A stretch of DNA of 64,000 nucleotides from assembly GCF_037892425.1 (NCBI RefSeq), contig NZ_JBBKTT010000001.1, positions 4,340,001 to 4,404,000 of the forward strand, written 5' to 3'. The stretch's first letter is position 1, and the number at the start of each line of letters is the position of its first letter. Under the pieces are notes generated by a model, which was not told the DNA's origin, searched no databases, and saw only the letters and a program-made list of their open reading frames with translations. Origin of the DNA: Lacibacter sp. H375 (GTDB lineage Bacteria > Bacteroidota > Bacteroidia > Chitinophagales > Chitinophagaceae). This document shows, one piece after another, positions 18,601 to 27,231 of this stretch. Both the position numbers and the translations under genes were made by a program.

Positions 18601-19005
18601 ATGACCTCTGCAATTGTTTACAAAGGCGAATTAAGGACCGAAGCAGAACACCTCTACAGCCATAACATTATTGAAACTGATGCCCCGCTCGACAACCAGG
18701 GTAAAGCTGAGCGCTTCTCACCAAGCGACCTTGTGGCAACCGCTTTGGGTAGTTGCATGCTTACCATTATGGGTATTAAAGCAAGAGATATGCAAGTAAA
18801 TCTTGAAGGAGTAAAAATTGACATTCAAAAGCACATGAAATCGGAGCCACGCCGAATTGGTGCTGTTGATGTAACATTTCATTTTCCGTCCGATCTTCAG
18901 CTGGATGACAAACAGAAAACTATTTTACAAAATGCGGCACTTACATGCCCCGTTGCCAAAAGTATTCACCCTGAAATTGAACAGAACGTGGTGTTTAACT
19001 GGTAA
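18601..19005 (+). CDS. OsmC/Ohr family peroxiredoxin-like protein
   Basis: A 134-residue protein of the OsmC family, which reduces organic hydroperoxides with two cysteines. The reactive Cys is in ALGSCMLTIMG and the resolving Cys in LTCPVAKSIHPE. Thus it looks like the OsmC subgroup rather than a degenerate member. ATG at 18601 gives the normal start (TSAIVYKGELRTEAEH); a further upstream ATG adds 28 non-conserved residues. Its last 11 bases overlap the convergent DUF2851 gene. Confidence 0.88.
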   Translation: MTSAIVYKGELRTEAEHLYSHNIIETDAPLDNQGKAERFSPSDLVATALGSCMLTIMGIKARDMQVNLEGVKIDIQKHMKSEPRRIGAVDVTFHFPSDLQLDDKQKTILQNAALTCPVAKSIHPEIEQNVVFNW

Positions 19006-20263
19006 TTTTCATTTTTAGAATACTGTTACCAACAGCACATTGCAGACAACGCTTTGCAGCGCAGTAATTCTTTTTGAGGTAAAGTAATGCCTGCGAATCG
19101 AATGCTGATTGATGAGTTGCGCCTGCACCCTCCCATTGCTGTGTAACACTGTTTTTTTCTTTGGGCATTTGTTGCAACCATTGTATAACTTTTTCTTTTG
19201 TGCGCTCATTATGTTGCTCATCGGCATACACAAACAACAAAGGAATAACAGTATTGATGAGCAGGTTATCGATCATTGTTCTACCCAACTGCTTTTTACG
19301 AAAAGTACTTTGTTCATTTAACAGATAATGATAATGCCAGTAATCATTTGCAGTTACTGAAAACATTTTTCTGATATCATCAAGGCTCTTTGCTTCCAAC
19401 ACTTTTGAAAACAAATGATTTGATTGATGGATAAGCATCGCCAGCTGTGCTAACCTGATGGTTGGAAAATTAGATGGACGCATCCGCAAAAAATGAATGG
19501 GATGAGAAACAACCTTTAACTGATGTTTCTGTTGCAAAAATTTATATTCCTTCTGCAGCATGATAGGATAATCTTCGGCAAATTTTCCAGTTAGCAATCC
19601 AGCTTGCCCTAGCAGCAATGCTTCAATTTGATGTATCTGGTTTTTGTGTTTGGCTAACAATGTAACCGGCAAACTTTGAGCAATTGCTTCAAATGCTTCA
19701 GCGTTCAATGGGCTGCCGAAATTCCTTGCAAGCAGTTGCCAAAAAGCTTCTTCCCAGTGACGATTGGTTTGTTGAAGGATGTTTTGAATATGTTCATTTT
19801 TCTGCTGCAACCGCTCGGCCACCATTCTTTCCTTCCAGCTATCCCACACAATACCGTTTACCTGCTGCAACTGGTTTTCACAGGCTACAAAACTGTTTTG
19901 CTCCATCAGTTGGCCATAGTGTTGTAAAAGTGAAGATGAAATACGATTCTTTAATTCAAGAACAGGAATTGCGCTTGCAGCATTTTCGTCTTGTTCATAC
20001 ACCACATGCAGGATCACATTGTTGTAATGCTCATCATTCGTGTGTCCATGTTTGTGCCAATCACTTGTTTTTAGATGAAGTTCAATTGTCCCCACCCATG
20101 TAACATTATTGATGAGCAATTTTGCATGGAGAAAATCAGGACCTTGGTTTGTATTAAGTAATCCTTGTGAAATGATTTGTACAGGCTCTTGCTGAACAGT
20201 AGAAAGTTGATCACGGTTAAAGTATAGGTGCTGCCAGATGAATTGCAGCAGGTGTTCGTTCAT
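18995..20263 (-). CDS. DUF2851 family protein
   Basis: A 422-residue cytoplasmic protein matching DUF2851, widespread in Bacteroidota and without a known function. Landmarks are NEHLLQFIWQHLYFN at the start, GPDFLHAKLLINNVTWVGTIELHLKTSDW, HLQPHGHxxD-like HKHGHTNDEHYNNVILHVV, and LRMRPSNFPTIRLAQLA. The C-terminus has a cysteine cluster (YCAAKRCLQC) that could bind metal. ATG at 20263 is preferred to the adjacent upstream ATG at 20272. Confidence 0.85.
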   Translation of the reverse strand: MNEHLLQFIWQHLYFNRDQLSTVQQEPVQIISQGLLNTNQGPDFLHAKLLINNVTWVGTIELHLKTSDWHKHGHTNDEHYNNVILHVVYEQDENAASAIPVLELKNRISSSLLQHYGQLMEQNSFVACENQLQQVNGIVWDSWKERMVAERLQQKNEHIQNILQQTNRHWEEAFWQLLARNFGSPLNAEAFEAIAQSLPVTLLAKHKNQIHQIEALLLGQAGLLTGKFAEDYPIMLQKEYKFLQQKHQLKVVSHPIHFLRMRPSNFPTIRLAQLAMLIHQSNHLFSKVLEAKSLDDIRKMFSVTANDYWHYHYLLNEQSTFRKKQLGRTMIDNLLINTVIPLLFVYADEQHNERTKEKVIQWLQQMPKEKNSVTQQWEGAGATHQSAFDSQALLYLKKNYCAAKRCLQCAVGNSILKMKITS

Positions 20264-20382
20264 AAGCAGCAAATTGAAAAATTGACGATTGGTTAAGTTG
20301 AAAATTAAACAAAGTCTTTTGAATTATCAATACTGCTGATAATAAGATGAGCAACTGAATATTCAGTACCCCACTTTCAAAT

Positions 20383-20952
20383 TCACGAATTTTCAAATTC
20401 CATAATCGCCTTCATCACCCTGCTCACGGGCAATCCCATCACGTTATAGAAATCTCCTTTTACACGTTTAATACCAACCACACCGATCCATTCCTGGATG
20501 GCATAAGCGCCGGCTTTATCGTAAGGCTTGTATTTGTTAACATAAAATTCGATCTGCTGTTGACTGAGCCTGTGAAATTCAACTTCTGTAATATCAGCAA
20601 AAGCCATTTCAGTATCATCACGCATCAACACCACACCCGTGATCACCTGGTGAACCTGGCCAGATAGTTCAGTTAATATCTGTATTGCATTTTCTTTGCT
20701 TGTAGGCTTACCGATCACTTTTCCATTCAATACCACAATGGTATCAGCAGCAAGGATCAAACGGTCGTGACTCAACTCTTCTTTTACCGCCAGTGCTTTG
20801 TTGCGTGCAATGTACACTGGCACTTTTTCAATACCTAATGAAGCCGGATACATTTCGTCAGTATCCTTCACCATTACATCAAAAGGAATTTCTGCCCATT
20901 CGAGCAACTGTTTTCGCCTTGGCGATTTTGAAGCAAGTATGATCCGTTCCAT
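20383..20952 (-). CDS. maf: Maf family nucleoside triphosphate pyrophosphatase (dTTP/UTP type)
   Basis: A 189-residue Maf protein that hydrolyses non-canonical or selected NTPs to NMP and PPi. Motifs are ILASKSPRRKQLLEWA at the start, ILAADTIVVLNGKVIGKP in the middle with the catalytic Asp, and YAIQEWIGVVGIKRVKGDFYNVMGLP at the end. The GAYAIQ segment and the IGVVGIKRVKG loop fit the YhdE-like dTTP/UTP subgroup. It overlaps the UbiA gene by one base (TGATG), so the two are translationally coupled. Confidence 0.92.
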   Translation of the reverse strand: MERIILASKSPRRKQLLEWAEIPFDVMVKDTDEMYPASLGIEKVPVYIARNKALAVKEELSHDRLILAADTIVVLNGKVIGKPTSKENAIQILTELSGQVHQVITGVVLMRDDTEMAFADITEVEFHRLSQQQIEFYVNKYKPYDKAGAYAIQEWIGVVGIKRVKGDFYNVMGLPVSRVMKAIMEFENS

Positions 20953-21896
20953 CAGGCAAAAAATTTAAACAACACCATGGAGACTATTCCGGTGAAGATC
21001 ACAGCTTTTATCCATTTGCTTAATGCAGCAAAATCTTTTGTTTGTTTTGCATTAAACAACAGGTACAAACAATAGGCAGCAGGCAATATGATCAATACGA
21101 GATTGTATGCCGCTGCAATCCACATTTTAAATTGCAGTACGTAGAAAAAAACAATGAGTAACAACGTGAGCAAGATCACCAGCCAAATGCTGGTAAATAC
21201 TTTCGAGAACGATACACCCCACACAATGGGCATGGTTTTACAACCGTATTTCGCATCACCGTCCATATCTTCAATATCCTTCACCACTTCACGTATAAGT
21301 GTAATAACAAATGCAAAACTTGAATACATAATAGCAAGCCTCAATAATTTTTGATGTGATCCCGGTTGTACAGGATGCATCAGGTGAAAACTTTGCTGCA
21401 CCGTTAATAGATACACTACAAACACCACCCAGGCTGTAAGCAATGAAATAAGAATATTCCCGGTCAATAATTTCTTTTTAAACGTCGTGCTGTAAAACCA
21501 AAGTACAAATACACAACCCATATTGGCAAAACCAATGATCCAGTTGCCATTTTGCAAACCGATGTAAAAACCCATCAACACACCCGCAAAAGAAAAGAAG
21601 AGATGAAAGAAAATTGCCCAGCGCCTGCTGATGCTTCGATCAACCACCATACGACCGGGTTTATTTACCAGGTCAATGTTGAGATCAAAATAATCGTTGA
21701 TAACATAACCGGCAGCTGCAATAAATACAGAAGATAGACAAAGGATCAAAAACAATTGATCATACTCCCTTGTCATGTAGAGGTTCCCAAAAAGTACAGG
21801 CTGTGCCACGCAATAGAAAAACAACAGCTGTGTTAACGCAATAAAAAGGAGATTGGGCCAGCGAATCAGTTTAAAAAAATCGGCGAGGGTCTGCAT
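20952..21896 (-). CDS. UbiA-type prenyltransferase (geranylgeranylglycerol-phosphate synthase-like)
   Basis: A 314-residue membrane protein with eight or nine helices. It has the two aspartate-rich prenyl-diphosphate binding motifs of the UbiA superfamily: NDYFDLNID in the first half and DIEDMDGD in the second. It transfers a prenyl chain to an unknown acceptor; Bacteroidota homologues are annotated as geranylgeranylglycerol-phosphate geranylgeranyltransferases, though this is not proven. It is part of a conserved cluster DUF2520-KdsC-like-UbiA-Maf, here all on the minus strand. Confidence 0.85.
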   Translation of the reverse strand: MQTLADFFKLIRWPNLLFIALTQLLFFYCVAQPVLFGNLYMTREYDQLFLILCLSSVFIAAAGYVINDYFDLNIDLVNKPGRMVVDRSISRRWAIFFHLFFSFAGVLMGFYIGLQNGNWIIGFANMGCVFVLWFYSTTFKKKLLTGNILISLLTAWVVFVVYLLTVQQSFHLMHPVQPGSHQKLLRLAIMYSSFAFVITLIREVVKDIEDMDGDAKYGCKTMPIVWGVSFSKVFTSIWLVILLTLLLIVFFYVLQFKMWIAAAYNLVLIILPAAYCLYLLFNAKQTKDFAALSKWIKAVIFTGIVSMVLFKFFA

Positions 21897-22006
21897 CAGT
21901 TAATTTGTACGGTGAAGATAAGTTGGAATTGGGGAATAAGTTAAGAGTTACAGGTTATGAGTGAAATGCAAGGCCACCAGTAACACATAACCCACACCTA
22001 ATTTTA

Positions 22007-22531
22007 CTATAGTGAACTTAATCCTGCTGCATCAACCGCCCATGCATCATTTAGCTTTAATACTTTTTCAATTACTTCACGCACACAACCTTTGCCGCCG
22101 TTGATGGTTGAAATAAATGTTGATACTGCTTTTATTTCCGGCACTGCATCAGCGGGGCAAGCCGAAAGCCCCACCAGCTTCATCACTTCCAGGTCAGGAA
22201 TATCATCGCCCATAAACAGGGTTTCTTCCCATTTCAAATGATTCGATAATAGAAACTGCGCCAACACTTCTTCTTTATCCTTTACTTTCATAAACACATT
22301 GCGTACGCCGAGGTATTCCAGGCGCTCTGCGCAGGGCTTACTGACGCTGCCCGAGATCACTACAACGTTATAACCTTTCTTCACAGCTAACTGTAAGGCA
22401 TAACCGTCTTTAATATTCATGGTGCGTACATATTCATTCCCTGGCAGGATCATCAATGATCCATCGGTGAGCACACCATCCATGTCAAATACAAAAGTTT
22501 TAATACTGGAAAAACGTTCGAGCAGGTTCAT
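22007..22531 (-). CDS. kdsC: KdsC-like HAD phosphatase
   Basis: A 174-residue HAD superfamily enzyme of the C0 (capless) type. The nucleophile motif is FVFDMDGVLTDG (residues ~13-24). VVVISGS is motif II, and GDDIPDLEVM is motif IV. It matches 3-deoxy-manno-octulosonate-8-phosphate phosphatase in length and motifs, which makes Kdo for LPS. No kdsA or kdsB is adjacent, so the substrate is inferred from family. It starts 24 bases after the DUF2520 gene. Confidence 0.85.
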   Translation of the reverse strand: MNLLERFSSIKTFVFDMDGVLTDGSLMILPGNEYVRTMNIKDGYALQLAVKKGYNVVVISGSVSKPCAERLEYLGVRNVFMKVKDKEEVLAQFLLSNHLKWEETLFMGDDIPDLEVMKLVGLSACPADAVPEIKAVSTFISTINGGKGCVREVIEKVLKLNDAWAVDAAGLSSL

Positions 22532-22555
22532 ACGTAGTTGTTGCGGCCGAAGTTC

Positions 22556-23323
22556 TTACTTTTTTCGATACAGCCTTCTTATGCTTTCCGAAAGTTCGTG
22601 GTAAAGATCCTGAAGATGCTCATCGATCTCCAACAGCAACAAATGCTTTTTAATGGTTTCCTCATCGCCCCTGCGTGCCGGACCTGTTTGCATATCCACT
22701 GCACGACCCTGGGTTAAGCGGCAGGCAACTTCAATAATAAGTGGATGCAGCAATTTAAAATCAAGATGACGGTCTTTGCAATAATCCTCAGTCAAAGCAT
22801 ATAAATGATTGGTGAAGTTGCTCACCATCACTGCTGCCAGGTGCATCTTTAATCTTGTGTCATCATCGGCGGGTTGTACGTTATCGGAAAAGGAAGCAGC
22901 AAAATCGGCCAGTAACACATTTACTTCATCAGAATTTCCATCAACCAGAAAAGGAACAGGCGGTATAACGATCATTTCTTTACGCAGACTTTGCAAAGGA
23001 TACAGCACGCCATAATTAGGGGAACTGTTTCGCAACACGTCTTTGTTTACACTGCCGGCAGTATGCACCAATATCTTCCGTTTCAAATGCAACTGTTTTG
23101 CCAGCTCAGGAATTGCAGTATCAGTTACCGCCATGATACAGATGTCTGCTTCTGCAGTAATATCTTCTAACGAACTAATGGCTTTTGCATTTACTTTGGC
23201 AGCAAGCACTTCAGCATGTGCAGCATTTCTACTCCACACCTGCGCAATTGTGTGATCTGCTTTTTTGATCATTTTAGCAAGCACAGTGGCGGTATTGCCC
23301 GAACCAAGAAGAACAATGTTCAT
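22556..23323 (-). CDS. Rossmann-like DUF2520 oxidoreductase
   Basis: A 255-residue protein with an N-terminal NAD(P)-binding GSGNTATVLA motif and a C-terminal DUF2520 helical domain (LAAVMVSNFTNHLYALTEDYC near residues 170-190). It resembles ProC and 6-phosphogluconate-dehydrogenase-type oxidoreductases; the substrate is unknown. ATG at 23323 starts the Rossmann strand directly. It heads the four-gene cluster with the KdsC-like, UbiA and Maf genes. It diverges from the alpha/beta hydrolase. Confidence 0.82.
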   Translation of the reverse strand: MNIVLLGSGNTATVLAKMIKKADHTIAQVWSRNAAHAEVLAAKVNAKAISSLEDITAEADICIMAVTDTAIPELAKQLHLKRKILVHTAGSVNKDVLRNSSPNYGVLYPLQSLRKEMIVIPPVPFLVDGNSDEVNVLLADFAASFSDNVQPADDDTRLKMHLAAVMVSNFTNHLYALTEDYCKDRHLDFKLLHPLIIEVACRLTQGRAVDMQTGPARRGDEETIKKHLLLLEIDEHLQDLYHELSESIRRLYRKK

Positions 23324-23388
23324 ACAATGCAACAGTTAATGAAACGGAAGAAGTAATTTGCAACAAAGTAAAACAGTATTACCGAAAT

Positions 23389-24231
23389 ATGAAACTCGCC
23401 CAGAAATTAGTGATCGGTTATTACAAGGCAAAGCTGAAACTGTTCGCCAAACTATCAAAACGCAAAGCAGCTGAAAAAGCATTCGAACTATTCTGCACAC
23501 CTTATATATCGAATAAAAAGAAGGCCCCGGCGGTTTTTGATAAAGCAGAGAAACTGCATTTGAAATTTGAGAACTACCAGTTAGTGGGTTATCGTTGGAA
23601 TCATCCGCAACCTAAAAAAGCTCTCATTCTGCATGGCTTCTCTTCTACTGTAAAAAAGTTCGATCACTTTGTAATGCCTTTGGTGAAGAAAGGTTATGAA
23701 GTAATTGCGTTTGATGCTCCGGCACATGGCGACAGCAGCGGCAAAACCATCAACGGTTTCCAGTACAGGGATTCGATTAAAGCTGTGTATGAAAAATTCG
23801 GCCCTATTCATTCATTTATTGCACATTCTTTCGGCGGATTGGCCCTTTCACTCTTTATGGAAGAACTGGAATACCAGGAAAATAAAAAGCTGGTATTGAT
23901 TGCGCCTGCAACAGAAACCGAAAGTGCCATCAACAGCTTTGCTTCATTCTTAAAAATAGATGATGATGTAAAAGAAGAAATGCGGAGGATCATTTTTGAA
24001 AAAAGCGGAAGAACGACTGACAAAATATCCATTTTTCATGCGGCTAAAAATATCAAAGCAGAAGTGTTATGGATACATGATGAAGAAGATGATGTTACTC
24101 CTTGGACGGATGCTGAAAAAATTCAATTGGACAATCATCCCAACTTTCAATTCATGCTTACCAAAGGTTTGGGGCACCGACGAATCTATAGAGACAATAA
24201 AGTGAAGAGGGCGATTATGGAGTTTTTGTAA
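23389..24231 (+). CDS. Alpha/beta hydrolase
   Basis: A 280-residue soluble hydrolase. The oxyanion segment is LILHGFSST. The nucleophile Ser147 is in IAHSFGG, where the first position is Ala rather than Gly (AxSxG type). The acid is in HDEEDDVTPW. The histidine is in GLGHRRIYRD. It may be an esterase or lipase; no substrate is evident. It is a single gene, divergent from DUF2520. A TAATTTGC element near 23373 may be a variant -7 box. Confidence 0.82.
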   Translation: MKLAQKLVIGYYKAKLKLFAKLSKRKAAEKAFELFCTPYISNKKKAPAVFDKAEKLHLKFENYQLVGYRWNHPQPKKALILHGFSSTVKKFDHFVMPLVKKGYEVIAFDAPAHGDSSGKTINGFQYRDSIKAVYEKFGPIHSFIAHSFGGLALSLFMEELEYQENKKLVLIAPATETESAINSFASFLKIDDDVKEEMRRIIFEKSGRTTDKISIFHAAKNIKAEVLWIHDEEDDVTPWTDAEKIQLDNHPNFQFMLTKGLGHRRIYRDNKVKRAIMEFL

Positions 24232-24373
24232 GTTGTCACTACTACTTTTACTTAAGCCAATGATGTTCGGTCACCCTTCAGTTGAGTGGACATCTTACTT
24301 GATTTTCAATCATTCATCACTCATCATTCAGCCCTCATTCTCCACTCTTTTCTTGCATTTATCAATCATTTTA

Positions 24374-24381
24374 TAATATTG
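24374..24381 (+). promoter_or_regulatory. Candidate -7 promoter element of topA
   Basis: TAATATTG matches TAnnTTTG at seven of eight bases. A TTG at 24353-24355 lies 18 bases upstream, close to the expected -33 spacing. The rest of the 24232-24424 gap is a low-complexity CATTCATCA-rich stretch without a gene. Confidence 0.4.
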
Positions 24382-24424
24382 TGCTGCCGATGTCCTCAAA
24401 AAAACCGGCTAGTGGAACCAATTT

Positions 24425-27019
24425 ATGGCTAAGAATTTACTGATAGTAGAGAGCCCTGCCAAAGCAAAAACGATTGAAAAGATCCTTGGAAAAGATTTCG
24501 AGGTGAAGAGTTGCTACGGCCATATCCGTGACCTGGAGAAAGATGAAATGGGTATTGATGTCAACAATAATTTCGAACCCCGTTACATCGTCCCCGATGA
24601 AAAAGAAAAGGTAGTAAAAGACCTGAGGGCACTGGCGAAAAAAAGCGACGAAGTATGGCTGGCAACGGATGAGGACCGTGAAGGAGAAGCCATCAGCTGG
24701 CATTTGTGTGAAGTATTGGGTCTCGATCCCTATAAGACAAAGCGTATCGTTTTCCACGAGATCACCAAACCTGCTATTCAAAAAGCAGTGCAGAATCCCC
24801 GCACCGTAAATATGGACCTTGTGTATGCTCAGCAGGCACGCCGAATCCTCGATCGCATTGTAGGTTTTGAACTCAGCCCCGTTCTCTGGCGCAAGATGAG
24901 TATGCGGAACAATCTCAGTGCAGGTCGTGTGCAGAGTGTGGCCGTTCGTTTAATTGCTGAGCGTGAACGTGAGATAAACGCATTCGCTCCCACTTCTTCC
25001 TTTAAAATAGAAGCACTGTTTACCGCCAAAGATCTGGGCGATCGCAATGTGACTTTTAAAGCCGAAGCGAAAAAGCAAAATGCAGCAGAGGATGCAGAGA
25101 AATTTTTGAACAGTTGCAAAGGCGCTACTTATAAAGTAAAAGATATCCAGGTGCGTCCCGGAAAAAAATCACCGGCACCTCCATTCACCACTTCAACCTT
25201 ACAACAGGAAGCAAGCAGAAAGCTTGGTTATTCCGTAAGCCGCACTATGCAGCTTGCACAAAAATTGTATGAAAGCGGTAAGATCACATACATGCGTACC
25301 GACAGTGTGAGTTTGAGTGATACTGCTCTCGGCGATCTTACACGTACTATAAAAGGTATGTATGGCGATAAGTATCACCAGTTCCGCAAATTCAAAAACA
25401 AAAATGAAAGTGCACAGGAAGCGCACGAAGCCATCCGTCCCACTTACATGGAAAATACAACGGTTGAAGACCAGGATCTGAAACGCTTGTATGAACTCAT
25501 TTGGAAACGTACCATGGCCAGTCAAATGGCCGATGCTGAACTGGAACGTACAACAGCCAATATTTCTATTTCAACCAACAATGAAGAATTAAAAGCCGAA
25601 GGTGAAGTGTTGAAGTTTGATGGCTTTTTAAAAGTATATCGTGAAGATCGAGATGATGATGATGTGAATGAAGATGAATTGCAGGAAGGCATGTTACCAC
25701 CATTAGCAGTTGGGCAGCAATTACCATTTATTGAAATGAACGCCACAGAGCGTTTTACCCGTCCTGCACCAAGATATACCGAAGCATCGTTGGTAAAAAA
25801 ACTCGAGGAGTTGGGTATTGGCCGTCCGTCGACTTATGCACCAACTATTTCAACTGTATTGAAAAGAGGTTATGTTGAGAAACGTGATAAAGAAGGTGTG
25901 CGCAGGGATTTCCGTGTATTGCAGTTGAAGAATGATGCTGTAAGTAAAAGCATGGAACAGGAAAACACCGGTGCAGAAAAATCGAAACTCTTCCCTACTG
26001 ATCTTGGTTTGGTAGTAACCGATTTTTTGAAACAGCATTTCGAAAGCATCATGGATTATGGCTTCACCGCACATATTGAAGGTGAGTTTGATGATGTTGC
26101 TGAAGGAAAGTTGAAATGGAATGCCATGCTGGAAGAATTCTACAGTCCGTTTAAACGTGATGTAGATAACACCATCGAAAATGCTGAACGTATTAAAGGT
26201 GAACGTGAATTAGGGATAGATGCGGAAAGCGGTAAAAAGATCGTTGCACGTATGGGACGCTTTGGACCAATGGTGCAGATTGGCGATGTGAGTGATGAAG
26301 AAAAACCACGTTTTGCGGCCTTGCGTAAAAATCAAAGTATTGAAACCATCTCCTACGAAGAAGCAATGGATCTGTTCAAACTTCCATTGACGTTGGGTGA
26401 ATATGAAGGTGAAGAAGTGAGTGTGAATGTTGGTCGCTTTGGACCGTATGTAAAATTTGGTGAGCAGTTTATTTCTATTCCACGTGGCGAAGAACCATTG
26501 GAAGTAACAATGGACAGAGCCATAGAACTCATTAAAGAAAAACAAACTGCCGATGCACCTGTTGCCATGTTTGAAAACAAACCGGTTACAAAAGGCAAAG
26601 GACGCTTTGGTCCATTTATTAAATGGGATGGTTTGTTTATTAATGTACCCAAGCGATATGATTTCGAAAATCTTTCTGCGAACGATATCAATGAATTGAT
26701 CGAAGCAAAGGTTGAGAAAGAAGCGAATCGTTTTATTGTTCGTTGGCCCGATGAAAATATTGCTGTTGAGAACGGACGTTGGGGACCTTTCATCCGCTTT
26801 GGTAAAAAAATGCTGAAGATCGACAAGAAGAAAGATGGTGAGAAATATACCCCAGAAGAAGTAGCACAAATGCCGGTGGAAGACATTAAGAAAATGATCG
26901 AAGCACAGATGCCGGGAGCTTTCTCGAAACAAATTAAAGCAGCTGCAAAAAAAGCAGCAACGAAAAAGAAAGCGGCCACGAAGAAGGCCGCAACTAAGAA
27001 AGCAGCGAAGAAAAAATAA
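24425..27019 (+). CDS. topA: DNA topoisomerase I with lysine/alanine-rich tail
   Basis: An 864-residue type IA topoisomerase that relaxes negative supercoils. The TOPRIM domain has IVESPAKAKTIEK (residues ~7-19) and TDEDREGE (81-88). The catalytic tyrosine is Tyr289 in KITYMRTDS. The C-terminus holds several repeats of the form GRFGPxxxxG (from ~600 to 830) that replace the zinc ribbons and lack the cysteine tetrads of E. coli TopA. The final ~30 residues are a histone-H1-like KAATKKAA tail, likely to bind DNA nonspecifically. Length is normal for the phylum. Confidence 0.96.
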   Translation: MAKNLLIVESPAKAKTIEKILGKDFEVKSCYGHIRDLEKDEMGIDVNNNFEPRYIVPDEKEKVVKDLRALAKKSDEVWLATDEDREGEAISWHLCEVLGLDPYKTKRIVFHEITKPAIQKAVQNPRTVNMDLVYAQQARRILDRIVGFELSPVLWRKMSMRNNLSAGRVQSVAVRLIAEREREINAFAPTSSFKIEALFTAKDLGDRNVTFKAEAKKQNAAEDAEKFLNSCKGATYKVKDIQVRPGKKSPAPPFTTSTLQQEASRKLGYSVSRTMQLAQKLYESGKITYMRTDSVSLSDTALGDLTRTIKGMYGDKYHQFRKFKNKNESAQEAHEAIRPTYMENTTVEDQDLKRLYELIWKRTMASQMADAELERTTANISISTNNEELKAEGEVLKFDGFLKVYREDRDDDDVNEDELQEGMLPPLAVGQQLPFIEMNATERFTRPAPRYTEASLVKKLEELGIGRPSTYAPTISTVLKRGYVEKRDKEGVRRDFRVLQLKNDAVSKSMEQENTGAEKSKLFPTDLGLVVTDFLKQHFESIMDYGFTAHIEGEFDDVAEGKLKWNAMLEEFYSPFKRDVDNTIENAERIKGERELGIDAESGKKIVARMGRFGPMVQIGDVSDEEKPRFAALRKNQSIETISYEEAMDLFKLPLTLGEYEGEEVSVNVGRFGPYVKFGEQFISIPRGEEPLEVTMDRAIELIKEKQTADAPVAMFENKPVTKGKGRFGPFIKWDGLFINVPKRYDFENLSANDINELIEAKVEKEANRFIVRWPDENIAVENGRWGPFIRFGKKMLKIDKKKDGEKYTPEEVAQMPVEDIKKMIEAQMPGAFSKQIKAAAKKAATKKKAATKKAATKKAAKKK

Positions 27020-27036
27020 AAAAAGAATTACAACTT

Positions 27037-27065
27037 AAAGCCTGTTCAATAACCGAACAGGCTTT
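27037..27065 (+). terminator. Intrinsic terminator of topA
   Basis: Perfect 11-base arms AAAGCCTGTTC/GAACAGGCTTT enclose AATAACC. Further T residues follow at once. Confidence 0.8.
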
Positions 27066-27200
27066 TTTATTCTCATTATTTTTAATTGTGATTATTACAT
27101 TAAAAAAATCAAACGGTTGCGCAAACTACCATTTACAATAACACTCATTCATTAGCATTTTTCATTGACAAAAATCAGCCGTTTACACTTATACTACCTA

Positions 27201-27208
27201 TATCTTTG
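27201..27208 (+). promoter_or_regulatory. -7 promoter element of the TonB-dependent receptor
   Basis: TATCTTTG, followed by C, is an exact consensus match. It predicts a start near 27215 and a leader of about 17 bases. Confidence 0.65.
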
Positions 27209-27231
27209 CGACGATTATAAACTTAAAACGA

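Noticed and set aside
24232-24424. CATTCATCA-rich stretch as a CRISPR-like or tandem repeat
   Set aside because: The units are irregular and short, with no constant spacer; it is low-complexity sequence before topA.
26210-26979. Long minus-strand open frames opposite topA
   Set aside because: They are mirror frames of a strongly conserved gene, with no signal peptide, family pattern or ribosome site.
27066-27231. Cobalamin riboswitch before the BtuB-like receptor
   Set aside because: The gap is only about 165 bases and shows no B12-box or matching core; a simple promoter fits.
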